DNA of 13,488 nt from DASQZK01 sp963809925. Lineage in GTDB: Bacteria > Bacteroidota > Bacteroidia > Bacteroidales > GCA-2748055. Both the position numbers and the translations under genes were made by a program. Numbering within the stretch: position 1 is the first letter of the stretch; every line of letters starts with the position of its first letter. Below are positions 1 to 8,236 of this stretch, in pieces. The notes beneath the pieces are model-generated. The model searched no databases, had not been told where the DNA came from, and saw only the letters and a list, made by a program, of their open reading frames with translations. The stretch lies in the NCBI GenBank assembly GCA_963809925.1, contig CAWELH010000001.1:1-13488 (forward strand), read 5' to 3'.

Positions 1-72
1 GGAATCTATTTTCTGAAAATCACTTCAAAAGAACAGACATGGGTTTCAAAAGTTATCGTTAAAAATGAATAA
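1..72 (+). CDS. 3' end of a T9SS cargo protein (C-terminal sorting domain), partial
   Basis: Frame 1 is open from the window edge to a TAA at 70-72 and gives 23 residues reading GIYFLKITSKEQTW followed by VSKVIVKNE. This matches the end of the type A C-terminal sorting domain used by the Bacteroidota type IX secretion system, whose last strands usually read G-x-Y-hydrophobic-x-(K/R)-I then a short K-hydrophobic-(V/I)-K tail. Such tails direct proteins across the outer membrane and are then removed. The enzyme or adhesin to which it belongs lies outside the window. Its last 8 bases (ATGAATAA, 65-72) overlap the start of the GH172 gene, so the two were probably translationally coupled. The call rests on a short stretch but the pattern is characteristic. 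Confidence 0.72.
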   Translation, partial: GIYFLKITSKEQTWVSKVIVKNE

Positions 73-1170
73 GAACAAATTAAATCGCCGGACATTTATA
101 GGTTTATCCGGCGCTGGTGTGGTATCCCTTGCCGGTGCACCGTTCGTGCACCCGGCAGGGATAGCATCTGCCGGTAAAAAAATGACTACACGGCAACTGA
201 CTACTTTTAATCTTTCGGAGAAAAGTAAAACAAAGGCACTTCCGGTTAATAAAAAAGTGACCATCGGTGAAGTCAGGGGTAAAGGTTATATCGCAAACCT
301 CTGGCTGACTTTTCCGAACTGGTTCTGGGGACATTGAGCATACTGATGCCCTTACCAGTCAAACCTTGTTGAAAACAGTGATACTGCGTATCTATTGGGA
401 CGGATCAGACAAGCCTGCCGTAGAGGCACCTGTTGGGATTTCTTTGGTATCGGGCTTTGCCCGGGTCGCTAATTTTGCTTCTGACTACATAGGCATGTCA
501 AGCGGCGGCTTTTATTGTAAATTTCTTATGCCATTTACCAAGGGTTTTCGTATAGAAATGGAAAACCTGGATGAGAAGGTTGGTACGGAAGTCTATATGA
601 ACGTGTTGTATCAACTCACCGATGACCTGCCGGACGATATCCAGTATTTCCACGCACAATTTCATACAAATGAGAATAAAGGCCCTGATCCGGTCCTTAT
701 TCCAGAATTTGAAGGAGCAGGGGAATACCTGGGGTGCTCCCTTTCGATGCAGGGTAAACAGAAAACCTATTTAAGTTACCTGGAGGCCCCGGAGTATATT
801 TATATTGATGATGACTGGGACAATCCCCGGATTACCGGTACCGGACTGGAAGATTATTTCCTGGGTGGCTGGTATTTCAGGGAAGGATGCTTTTCAGGTC
901 CTCTTCACGGACTAACCATTAAGGATGTCATCGATGCATCCGTAGCCATGTACAGGATCCATGAAAATGATTCGGTCCATTTCAAAAAAGGTTTAAAATG
1001 GCTTTTGTAATCCCTGGTCTCCTGAACGATTAAAAACTTTTTCCTATTCTTCTGTTTCCTATGTTTTACTGAATAGTCCTCATGGTAGCAATATTCCCCT
1101 CCCGCAACGCGAAAGACTATTGTGCTGGTACAGGATCAGGGATATTGACCATTCCTGGGATGGACAATGA
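65..1170 (+). pseudogene. GH172 (DUF2961) family glycosidase, frameshifted along its length
   Basis: Translation pieced across three frames gives a complete DUF2961/GH172 protein, a family that includes fructofuranosidases and arabinofuranosidases. The N-terminus carries a twin-arginine export signal (NRRTFIGLSGAGVV). Family blocks follow: YIANLWLTFPNWFWGH (frame 2), EHTDALTSQTLLK and ILRIYWDG (381-404, frame 0), YFHAQ, and GTGLEDYF (837-860) with its conserved acidic pair. The end reads PWSPERLK to a TGA at 1168-1170 in frame 1. Five small indels are inferred: two bases lost in the G run near 335; one lost near 437 and one gained near 452, which together turn the expected GDFFGIG into GISLVSG; one A lost near 996; one A lost near 1010. 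Adding the net four missing bases gives 1110 bases, exactly 370 codons including stop. Every lesion is at or beside a short homopolymer and no nonsense substitution is needed, so decay is very recent or the sequence has errors. Confidence 0.85.
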
Positions 1171-1387
1171 CGAACAACTCTTACCTGGTAACCGGAATAC
1201 GAAGACTTGAACGATTAGAATTTATTGTGTACATTACAACGCTTTTAGCGTGTGATAGCCTTTTTTGATCAGTAGATTGCATTTATTCCCGGAAAGTTTT
1301 AAAGGCAATCTCTATTGGCTATCCTGTTAAAAAAGATAATTGTACGCGAATAGTTCTATTCATTGGCAGAAGTAATTCCAGGAAAAT
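1171..1387 (+). promoter_or_regulatory. Leader and presumed promoter region of the HTCS gene
   Basis: This 217-base gap precedes the HTCS start. A perfect 5-bp inverted repeat, ACGCT-TTT-AGCGT, lies at 1239-1251 and could be a weak hairpin or an operator half. I found no clean Bacteroidota promoter (TTTG ... TAnnTTTG), so no start point is proposed. AGGA at 1380-1383 sits four bases before the GTG start and could act as a ribosome-binding site. No coding relic stands out on either strand. Confidence 0.3.
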
Positions 1388-4300
1388 GTGGGCCAGGCAA
1401 AATTTCCATATTACCGCAGTTTTAAGTCAGGTACGTACGCTTTCCTTTTTGTCTTATCTTTTTATTTGTTTCTGCCTTCATCACCTGGATTTTCACAAAC
1501 GGGAAGCTCCCGATTTGAGCATCTGACTATCGATGATGGCTTGTGCAACAATTTTGTCGACTGCATTCACCAGGATAAAAATGGTTTCATTTGGTTTGGC
1601 ACTGTAGACGGTCTTAACCGATTTGACGGGTACTCACTTATAAAATATCAAAACATTGCAGATGATACCTTTTCACTTGATAATAATCTCGTTCGTTCAA
1701 TAGAAGTAAATTCAGAGGGGCAACTCTTCATAATTACGGATAATTGTATTAACAAGTACGTTCCGGAAAGAAACGGATTCATTCGTTTCAATGTAAAAGA
1801 TAGGTTTAAGACCAACAATAACGACTTCTTTATCCGCTCATCGTATATGGATGAGCAGGATAATCTGTGGATAGGGACAGCTGAAAATTACCTGGTGAAA
1901 TTCGATACCAGGACATCTACATTCTCTGCCATACCCTTTCATAAACCCAACGATAAAAACACCTCGGTCATTAATATTCTAAAAGATCGTCAAAACAACC
2001 TGTGGTTCATTTCGGACGATGAAGGTGTGTACCAGTTAGACCTGGATACACACAAATTATCACATCATTATCATAAAAAAGTAGCGGGTCGCAATATCGA
2101 TATGGATAATTGTAAATCCATATTTATCAATCCATCAAACGGGCATGTCCTGGTACCGGTCGCTCCCCTCCATTTCCCCTGTATCTTTGATATAACAAGC
2201 AATCAGTTTACTCAGGTAATCATAGATAGGGACACCTTAACGGTTGAAAATATTGTTCAGGATTTTTTCGGTGATTACTGGTATCATACAAATAAAGGCC
2301 TTGTTAAGAGGAGTAAGGCACAAAAAAAAGATGTCTTATTTACGGATGAAAGAGGAAATCCACAAAGTATATCTACGTCCGAAATTAATAGCCTGTACCT
2401 CGATGATATGGATTGTTTATGGATAGGAACCGGTACATCAGGGATTTATAAATTAAATTTAGCGGACCGGAAATTTGAACTTTATCTCACCTTTGATGAT
2501 GAAAGACTGAAATACAAAAATCCAAATGTTCATTGGATTTCAGTTGATAAAGACGGAACCTTTTGGATGGCCACTACCAATTGCGGCATCATAAATCTGA
2601 ATCTCCCGGATATCTCATTAAATAAGGTACTTATTCATACGGATGATCAGCCGTCCTCTCTCTCAGGAACCGAATTTCTCACAGTTTTAACCGACAAGGA
2701 TGGTAAGGTCTGGATAGGTTCCGGAAATGGTGCTGTTAGTGTGTACAACAAAAAATCAGGGCGATTTACAAGGTACAGACCAGATACCGGCATCCCGTTT
2801 GACAGCTGGACTGTGCTTTCTATGTTTGAAGATTCAAAAGATAATGTATGGATTGGCTTCTACGGAGGCGTGGCTAAAGTTGCACCAGGAAGTCAAAAAA
2901 TTATGCAGTATTACGGAAACCCAAAAGATCAGGACGGCTTCCCCAGTGACTATGTGAATTGCATCACCGAAGACAAATACCATAATATATGGTTTGCCTC
3001 ATCAAATACCTTCAAAGGACTGGCTGTTCTTGAAGAGGGGGCGAAAAGGTTTTCGTCTGTAAAGGTAGCAGACCATGACAATCCGATACCAGTCAAAACT
3101 CTTTTGGCAGATGACGACATCCTGTGGTTGGGTACGGAACAGAAAGGTCTTGTCAAATTTGACATCAAGACAAGAAATATCATTAAGATTTACACTACCG
3201 GGGACGGATTACCCAATGACAATATTTGCGGAATATTAAAAGATAAGGACGGCAACCTTTGGATAAGCACCTTCAGGGGCATATCTAAGTTCAGTATCAA
3301 GGAAGGAACATTTCGTAATTACAGCACAGATGACGGTTTGCAAAGCGATCAGTTTAATTATAACTCATGTTGTGTATTGCCCGGCGGACGAATGGCTTTT
3401 GGTGGGGTAAATGGGCTGAATATTTTCAATCCGGACAGTATCCGGGAAAATCAATTTACCACCAGGACTTATCTTACGGGATTTAAAATAAACAATAAAA
3501 CAATTGACACCGGTGATACAATTAATGGAAGGATTATACTTAAAAAAAGTATTGAAAACCTGAGAGAACTAGAGCTTACGTATAAGGAATCAGATATCAG
3601 TTTCGAGTTTGTTGGCTTAAACTACGCCTCACCAAAAGACAACAGCTATGCTTACATGCTTGAAGGCTATGATGAGGAATGGATTCCAACTCCATCTTCC
3701 AAACGATATGTTAGCTATACAAATCTGCCTGCGCGAAAATACATCTTTCGTGTGAAATCTTCCAATAATGATGCTCTGTGGTGCAAGCCTGAAGAAGAGG
3801 TTGCATTAAATATAACCATTACTCCTCCATTCTGGAAAACCTGGTGGTTTGAAGTAATTATAGTGGTGACAATTCTGGTATTGGTCTATAGCTGGTATCT
3901 GTTGCGCACCAGGCATCTCAGGATTCAAAAGATTGTCCTCGAACGGATGGTTGTGCAACGTACTGCACTGATCAATGAGCAGAAAGAAGAACTTATCGCG
4001 CAAAAGGAAGACTTGATGGAGCAAAAAGAGGAAATGGCGGTTCAGGCTGACAATCTGCAGGAAGTGAATATATTGCTAAGAGAACATGGCGAAGAGATGA
4101 AGACATTTTCAAAAAAATTGAAGGAACAAGGTGAGGAATTGAGCAAAGCAAATGTGGAACTTTTAAATCTGAATGCTACCAAGGACAGGCTTTTTTCCAT
4201 CATTGCCCATGATCTCAGAAACCCGTTCCAGTCGATCATCGGCCTTTCGGATACACTGGTTCATAAAGTAGGTGAAATGTCGGAAGATAAAAAGCAGGAG

Positions 4301-5710
4301 ATTCTGGATAGTATCAACCGTTCTTCTAAGTATGCGTTCGACCTGCTGGAAAATTTACTGGAATGGGCAAGGTCCCAAACCAACAAGGTGAAATCAGAGC
4401 CTGCCGGCTTTAAATTGCTGCCCGTTTGCCTGCGGGTCAGACAATTATTGAGCCTGCAGACCTCGAAAAAGAACATTTCACTTGAGATAAATGTCAGCAG
4501 GGACATAATGGTGTACGGTGATTCTTCGATGGTTGAAACGGTTATCAGGAATATCGCAGGAAACGCTGTTAAGTTCACCCCGGAACATGGTAAAGTCATT
4601 ATAAGTGCGGAGAGTATGGACGGATTCACGATAATCTCGGTGAGTGATTCAGGAATCGGGATGCCACAAGAGACGATCAACAAACTCTTCAGGATTGATA
4701 TAACCCAAACTGAACCCGGTACTTCCGGTGAGAAAGGTACCGGCCTGGGGTTACTCCTGTGCAAGGAACTTACGGAACGGAATAACGGTGAGCTAACCGT
4801 GATGAGCAGACCTGGGAAAGGAAGTATCTTCAGCATCAGGCTTCCTGCAGATAAAAGCATTGTTGAACAACTTGGGTCAACAGGGAATCACAGTACACAG
4901 AATCAAGTTTTATATCAGGAAATTCCGCAAGGTCTGCCGGAAACAACCAACAAAGTCAAATACCGCGTACTGATCGCTGAAGACAACGTAAACATTCTGA
5001 ATAACCTGGTTGCCAATCTTGAAGATCGTTTTGTAATCCTTACAGCCGGGAATGGGGAGCAAGCGCTTCAATTAACCTATTCCGAGATGCCGGATCTTCT
5101 GGTAACGGATGTGATGATGCCGAAGATGGACGGCTTTGAATTGTGCAGCCATATTAAAAATGATCTGCAGCTAAATCACATCCCTGTGATTATCCTAACG
5201 GCCAGGGTTTCTGTTAACAATCAAATAACCGGTTTCGGTATCGGAGCAGACGAATACATCACCAAACCTTTTAATCCTTCATTATTAAAAGCCCGGATTT
5301 CAAATATTCTTTCAACAAGACAGAAACTCAAAGAGAAATTTCTGAGAGAAATGAGTCTAAGTGCCAGGGATATTGCCACCTCTTCAAAAGATGAAGAGTT
5401 TCTGAACAAGGTCATAGGTTGCATCGAAGAGTTCATTGATGATCCAAATCTTAATTTTGATCAACTGGCTATGAAAATGGGCCATAGCAGATCCAATTTC
5501 TACAAAAAAATAAAAGCATTGACCAATCTTTCAGCGAACCTTTTCATCAGGACTGTCAGGTTGAAAAAGGCAGCTATCCTTCTCTCTGAGAAGCAACACT
5601 CCATTTCGGAAGTTGCTTATAAAACAGGATTTTCCTCTGCTAATTATTTTTCAAAACTGTTCAAAGAACAATTTGGTCTGTCTCCTTCAGAATTCGTAAA
5701 TACAAATTAG
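1388..5710 (+). CDS. Hybrid two-component system sensor kinase/response regulator (HTCS), AraC type
   Basis: A single-polypeptide sensor and transcription factor that normally binds a periplasmic oligosaccharide and activates glycan-utilization genes. Domains in order: signal peptide (about 1-37); Reg_prop beta-propeller blades (about 45-690), with repeated 'D-x-x-G-x-x-W-(I/F)-G-T' strands; Y_Y_Y domain (about 735-812); membrane helix (about 821-841); Glu/Lys/Gln-rich coiled coil (about 850-930); histidine kinase with phospho-acceptor H941 in IIAHDLRNPF; ATPase with N1055/N1059, DSGIG at 1087-1091 and GTGLG at 1117-1121; receiver with acidic pair E1198/D1199, phospho-acceptor D1241 and K1293; AraC helix-turn-helix pair (about 1345-1440). 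All catalytic residues are present and the frame is unbroken, in contrast to the upstream GH172 gene. The start is GTG: a TAA at 1373-1375 closes the frame upstream, and this start supplies an intact signal peptide. The DNA target is not evident; the neighbouring GH172, GH43-like and lyase genes are the obvious candidates. Confidence 0.96.
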   Translation: MGQAKFPYYRSFKSGTYAFLFVLSFYLFLPSSPGFSQTGSSRFEHLTIDDGLCNNFVDCIHQDKNGFIWFGTVDGLNRFDGYSLIKYQNIADDTFSLDNNLVRSIEVNSEGQLFIITDNCINKYVPERNGFIRFNVKDRFKTNNNDFFIRSSYMDEQDNLWIGTAENYLVKFDTRTSTFSAIPFHKPNDKNTSVINILKDRQNNLWFISDDEGVYQLDLDTHKLSHHYHKKVAGRNIDMDNCKSIFINPSNGHVLVPVAPLHFPCIFDITSNQFTQVIIDRDTLTVENIVQDFFGDYWYHTNKGLVKRSKAQKKDVLFTDERGNPQSISTSEINSLYLDDMDCLWIGTGTSGIYKLNLADRKFELYLTFDDERLKYKNPNVHWISVDKDGTFWMATTNCGIINLNLPDISLNKVLIHTDDQPSSLSGTEFLTVLTDKDGKVWIGSGNGAVSVYNKKSGRFTRYRPDTGIPFDSWTVLSMFEDSKDNVWIGFYGGVAKVAPGSQKIMQYYGNPKDQDGFPSDYVNCITEDKYHNIWFASSNTFKGLAVLEEGAKRFSSVKVADHDNPIPVKTLLADDDILWLGTEQKGLVKFDIKTRNIIKIYTTGDGLPNDNICGILKDKDGNLWISTFRGISKFSIKEGTFRNYSTDDGLQSDQFNYNSCCVLPGGRMAFGGVNGLNIFNPDSIRENQFTTRTYLTGFKINNKTIDTGDTINGRIILKKSIENLRELELTYKESDISFEFVGLNYASPKDNSYAYMLEGYDEEWIPTPSSKRYVSYTNLPARKYIFRVKSSNNDALWCKPEEEVALNITITPPFWKTWWFEVIIVVTILVLVYSWYLLRTRHLRIQKIVLERMVVQRTALINEQKEELIAQKEDLMEQKEEMAVQADNLQEVNILLREHGEEMKTFSKKLKEQGEELSKANVELLNLNATKDRLFSIIAHDLRNPFQSIIGLSDTLVHKVGEMSEDKKQEILDSINRSSKYAFDLLENLLEWARSQTNKVKSEPAGFKLLPVCLRVRQLLSLQTSKKNISLEINVSRDIMVYGDSSMVETVIRNIAGNAVKFTPEHGKVIISAESMDGFTIISVSDSGIGMPQETINKLFRIDITQTEPGTSGEKGTGLGLLLCKELTERNNGELTVMSRPGKGSIFSIRLPADKSIVEQLGSTGNHSTQNQVLYQEIPQGLPETTNKVKYRVLIAEDNVNILNNLVANLEDRFVILTAGNGEQALQLTYSEMPDLLVTDVMMPKMDGFELCSHIKNDLQLNHIPVIILTARVSVNNQITGFGIGADEYITKPFNPSLLKARISNILSTRQKLKEKFLREMSLSARDIATSSKDEEFLNKVIGCIEEFIDDPNLNFDQLAMKMGHSRSNFYKKIKALTNLSANLFIRTVRLKKAAILLSEKQHSISEVAYKTGFSSANYFSKLFKEQFGLSPSEFVNTN

Positions 5711-5787
5711 TTCCGAATGATTATTCGACGTATTGGTCCAAAAAATTGCCACTTCAGTTGTTGTAATTTGACCAGCGGGATCGACTG

Positions 5788-5955
5788 TCTGCTGCCGGAT
5801 ATGAGATCCGTTTTAGGGAGATTATGCTCTTCCTTCCTTAGCCTGTCGGGAAAATCTTTGGTATCCTAAGTAGTGCGCCATATCGTGGCTTTGAATTTTT
5901 CATCACCGAGGAAGCTGAACGGGATTTTGATATTCCTATCATATTCTTGCGATAA
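5788..5955 (+). pseudogene. Possible coding relic downstream of the HTCS
   Basis: In the 314-base gap between the convergent HTCS and four-gene operon, frame 1 reads SAAGYEIRFREIMLFLP, a TAG at 5839-5841, then PVGKIFGILSSAPYRG followed by FEFFITEEAERDFDIPIIFL and a TAA at 5953-5955. The composition looks protein-like, and the end faintly recalls a receiver-domain strand (DIPIIFL), but no family can be assigned. It lacks a start codon and contains a stop, so if it is coding it is debris. It could equally be chance in AT-rich DNA. Nothing else in the gap is recognisable apart from the weak hairpin listed separately. Confidence 0.2.
5796..5814 (+). terminator. Weak intrinsic-terminator-like hairpin after the HTCS
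   Basis: CGGAT (5796-5800) pairs with ATCCG (5806-5810) around a 5-base loop and is followed directly by TTTT. It lies about 85 bases past the HTCS stop. The stem is only 5 bp, so efficiency is doubtful, and it overlaps the possible coding relic. Confidence 0.28.
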
Positions 5956-6024
5956 GCAGTAGCAAAGCAATACTTTAAATTAAATTTCTCTTTATTATTC
6001 GTTTTTTGATTTATAATTGATAGT

Positions 6025-6396
6025 CTAATATTTCCCGGAATGAACCACATATTCGAATTCTCCGATGAACCTCATTAAAAAGGTTGAGTAGTCCTCCTGT
6101 GCAAAATAATTATTAATCTCATCACTAGAGGAAGGGAGGTCTTCGAAGTGGGTATTTTCTGAAGACTTACCCATTTCGGATCTCGTAAAATCGAAAAGCT
6201 CACCGTCAATCCGGTTATAAAAATGCCAACTTTTTTTCTTACTTGTTTTTAAAATTTCCCCTCCAAAAATATCATAGATTAACTTTGAGATTAAACTGCT
6301 CTGGCCTATTGCCGGGTCGATGTAATGTCCTCCGGAAGTCTCATCCGACTCCCAGGCAAACTGAAGTGCCTCCTGAACATAAATTTTTTCAACCAT
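6025..6396 (-). CDS. Small YunG-like protein with Ser at the usual Cys position
   Basis: A 123-residue protein without signal peptide or membrane segment, so probably cytoplasmic. From memory it resembles the YunG family of small uncharacterised proteins: an N-terminal helix ending in W15, then a GQ(C) block, a FGGEIL strand (44-49), a WH-F/Y-NR block (57-62) and a D-x-T-R block (69-72). In that family the Cys after GQ, the His and the Asp suggest a papain-like triad. Here H58 and D69 are kept but the residue after GQ is Ser (S33), so thiol chemistry would be lost. It is the last gene of the minus-strand operon, 24 bases after the HhH protein gene, and ends facing the HTCS. Its role is unknown. 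The coding call is firm; the family call is moderate. Confidence 0.7.
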   Translation of the reverse strand: MVEKIYVQEALQFAWESDETSGGHYIDPAIGQSSLISKLIYDIFGGEILKTSKKKSWHFYNRIDGELFDFTRSEMGKSSENTHFEDLPSSSDEINNYFAQEDYSTFLMRFIGEFEYVVHSGKY

Positions 6397-6420
6397 AATT
6401 TTAATTTTTTAGGTTGGAAA

Positions 6421-7647
6421 TTACACTTTCGGTAACTTTTTATCTGCAAGCTCCCTTGCCTGGCCTACCCAATTATCCCTGTTAATACGATCAGTGGAAA
6501 TTTCTAAGATCTCAGCGATGGTATTAACATCTTCATGTGTAAGCTTGCTGATTTGTTCAAAGGTGTAAATGTCCAAAAGGTTGAGCCTTTCTTCAATCCA
6601 AAGTCCTATACCTTTGATCAGAGTTAAATTATTTGCATCCTGTTTTTTGGCAATACCAAATCTATTGTGGGAAATCGTAGTCTTTCTTTCCTGAATCTTT
6701 TTAAGAAGTCCAGTCCTTTTACCTGCAATACGAACCAGTTCCCGGGCCTGAAGTATCCATTCATCTCTTTCAATTCTTCCCGGGAAGTACTCAATTACCT
6801 CCGTAACAAGTTCAACATCTTCTTCAGTAAAATTGCTGATCTGCTGAAAAGTATAGATATCCAGGGCGTTCAACTTCACTTCAATCCAACCGCCAATACC
6901 GCTTATTACAGTCAAATCATCCGCTTCTTCTTTTTGGGCAAATCCAATTCTGTTGAAATAAATACGATCCTTCCTTTGCCTGATCCTTTCAATTAATTCA
7001 TCCCTTTTTTCTTTGCTATGAACCAATTCTTTTGCTTGTTCAACCCATTCGTCCCTTTCAATCCTGCCAGAAAAATAAATAATAGCATTATCAATCGTCT
7101 CTATATCGTGGGCTGAAAGTTTACTGATTTGATTGAATGTATATATTTTCAACGCATGCAATCTCTCCTCGATATAAGGTCCAATGCCACTGATCATTCT
7201 CAGATCATCCTTTTCATCCGCTGTTGCCGTTCCAAAACTATTATAATCCAGTAAATGTGATCGTTCTGCAATTTTCTCCAATGCCTGATCACTTTCATAC
7301 AGCAATTGTTCCGACCTTTTGTTTTTTATTGTCATTTCATCGGTTTCATGAACTGCCTCTTTGTGAAGTGCTTTGAGTGCTTTAACTTCCAGATTAAGAT
7401 GTTTTACCTCATCATCCCTCTCCTTAAGATTTCTTTGCAAATTCGTATTCGCTGTATTAAGATCACCAACCTTGATATTCAATTCATGCATTTCAGATTT
7501 AGTTGCTTTCATACTGCGCGCATAAACAGACTTATAATAGAGCCATGCGGTCACATACCCGATGATTGCAGCGACCAGTAATAAAGAAAGTATTTCAATA
7601 GCTGCGACAAATTTTGTCAGCGCTAAGATGATTAAGAACGTATTCAT
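6421..7647 (-). CDS. Membrane-anchored coiled-coil protein with three tandem helix-hairpin-helix (HhH) repeats
   Basis: 408 residues. The N-terminus is hydrophobic, with a membrane helix at about 15-38 followed by basic residues (K39, R44, K47, K50), which predicts a cytoplasmic C-terminus. A Glu/Lys/Leu-rich coiled coil covers about 48-130. Three repeats follow at an exact 96-residue spacing. Each begins with a DDL/NNL-hydrophobic-I-(S/K)GIG HhH hairpin (GIG at 154-156, 250-252, 346-348), continues with IEE(R)L, IYTF-x-QIS and a D-V helix, and ends RIxRDxW-x-x-QAxEL. This resembles the 'predicted flap-endonuclease-like H3TH' domain (COG3743 type), which binds nucleic acid in related folds; no nuclease active site is visible. 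The gene starts 4 bases after the OmpA-domain gene stops, so the two are almost certainly co-translated. Proposed role, by inference: link between the membrane and DNA or a nucleoprotein. Confidence 0.9.
   Translation of the reverse strand: MNTFLIILALTKFVAAIEILSLLLVAAIIGYVTAWLYYKSVYARSMKATKSEMHELNIKVGDLNTANTNLQRNLKERDDEVKHLNLEVKALKALHKEAVHETDEMTIKNKRSEQLLYESDQALEKIAERSHLLDYNSFGTATADEKDDLRMISGIGPYIEERLHALKIYTFNQISKLSAHDIETIDNAIIYFSGRIERDEWVEQAKELVHSKEKRDELIERIRQRKDRIYFNRIGFAQKEEADDLTVISGIGGWIEVKLNALDIYTFQQISNFTEEDVELVTEVIEYFPGRIERDEWILQARELVRIAGKRTGLLKKIQERKTTISHNRFGIAKKQDANNLTLIKGIGLWIEERLNLLDIYTFEQISKLTHEDVNTIAEILEISTDRINRDNWVGQARELADKKLPKV
6424..7242 (-). repeat. Three coding tandem repeats, period 288 bp (96 residues)
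   Basis: The units are residues 136-231 (6955-7242), 232-327 (6667-6954) and 328-408 (about 6424-6666, shorter) of the HhH protein. The GIG motifs lie at identical phase. Repeats 1 and 2 share FxGRIERDEW while repeat 3 has diverged to TDRINRDNW. The DNA has diverged clearly among units, so the duplication is old and retained at protein level. Confidence 0.88.
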
Positions 7648-7651
7648 AATT

Positions 7652-8179
7652 TTATTTTGTAATAGTTATTACTGTACACCTGTTATTTGCTCTGCCAGCC
7701 TTTGTGCTGTTATCATCTGCAGGTTCTTTTTCTCCTTTAGATACAAGTTTGATCTTGTTTACCGGTATGCCCTTATTTTCAAGATACCGGGCCATACTTT
7801 GGGCTCGCCTGTAACCCAGGGCCTGATTATATTCATCGGATCCTATTGCATCTGTATGGCCCGTGATAATGAGCCTGGCATCTGCGTTCTTATTTAGGTA
7901 CGCAGCCGATTCCTCAACATACCTGTTTGTCTCAGCAACAGGGCTGAATTCAGATTTGTCAAATGCAAAGTATGTGATAAGATTTTCGGGAACCAGCACT
8001 ACCTCCTGGTTTAAAAGATTTTGCATAGTGTCTGGTTCAATAGCATCTCCAGGATTTTCCTCGCCCAATTGCATTATTACTGTTTCATCACACAGTCCTT
8101 TTATCTTACATACATATAGATATGTTGCGACTGATGACCATGTGATTAAAGCAAGAAATCCGATGATGAGAATTTTCAT
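7652..8179 (-). CDS. Membrane-anchored OmpA-family (peptidoglycan-binding) protein
   Basis: 175 residues. An N-terminal membrane helix (about 1-23) without a lipobox predicts an inner-membrane anchor with the rest in the periplasm. A linker at about 30-65 leads to an OmpA C-terminal domain (about 66-174): FAFDKSEF, then GHTDAIG (107-113), N118, LGYRRA (121-126) and NNR (165-167). D110 and R125 are 15 residues apart, as are the OmpA aspartate and arginine that hold diaminopimelate in peptidoglycan. There is no beta-barrel. It is the second gene of the operon, 57 bases after the 295-residue gene and 4 bases before the HhH gene. The tight spacing suggests the OmpA and HhH proteins form a complex across the inner membrane, with this one gripping the cell wall; the complex is inferred. 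Confidence 0.93.
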   Translation of the reverse strand: MKILIIGFLALITWSSVATYLYVCKIKGLCDETVIMQLGEENPGDAIEPDTMQNLLNQEVVLVPENLITYFAFDKSEFSPVAETNRYVEESAAYLNKNADARLIITGHTDAIGSDEYNQALGYRRAQSMARYLENKGIPVNKIKLVSKGEKEPADDNSTKAGRANNRCTVITITK

Positions 8180-8236
8180 TTTTTTAGGAAGTTCGTTTAT
8201 TAAGAATTATATTTTTTGCACGTTCAAAGAATTCCC

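Noticed and set aside
366..1010. A stand-alone 214-residue gene starting at TTG 366
   Set aside because: It is the middle of the frameshifted GH172 gene; the family's N- and C-terminal parts are found in the other two frames on either side.
1239..1251. ACGCT-TTT-AGCGT as an intrinsic terminator of the GH172 gene
   Set aside because: The stem has 5 bp and no adjacent T tract; the T run starts 9 bases later.
4261..4860. 199-codon minus-strand open frame
   Set aside because: It lies opposite the kinase domain of the HTCS, whose motifs are fully accounted for on the plus strand.
5838..6050. 70-codon minus-strand open frame below the YunG-like gene
   Set aside because: It overlaps the 3' end of the YunG-like gene, is basic and low in motif content, and the opposite strand is at least as protein-like.
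6424..7242. The 288-bp repeats as a mobile or CRISPR-like array
   Set aside because: They are protein-level repeats inside one gene with diverged DNA and no spacers.
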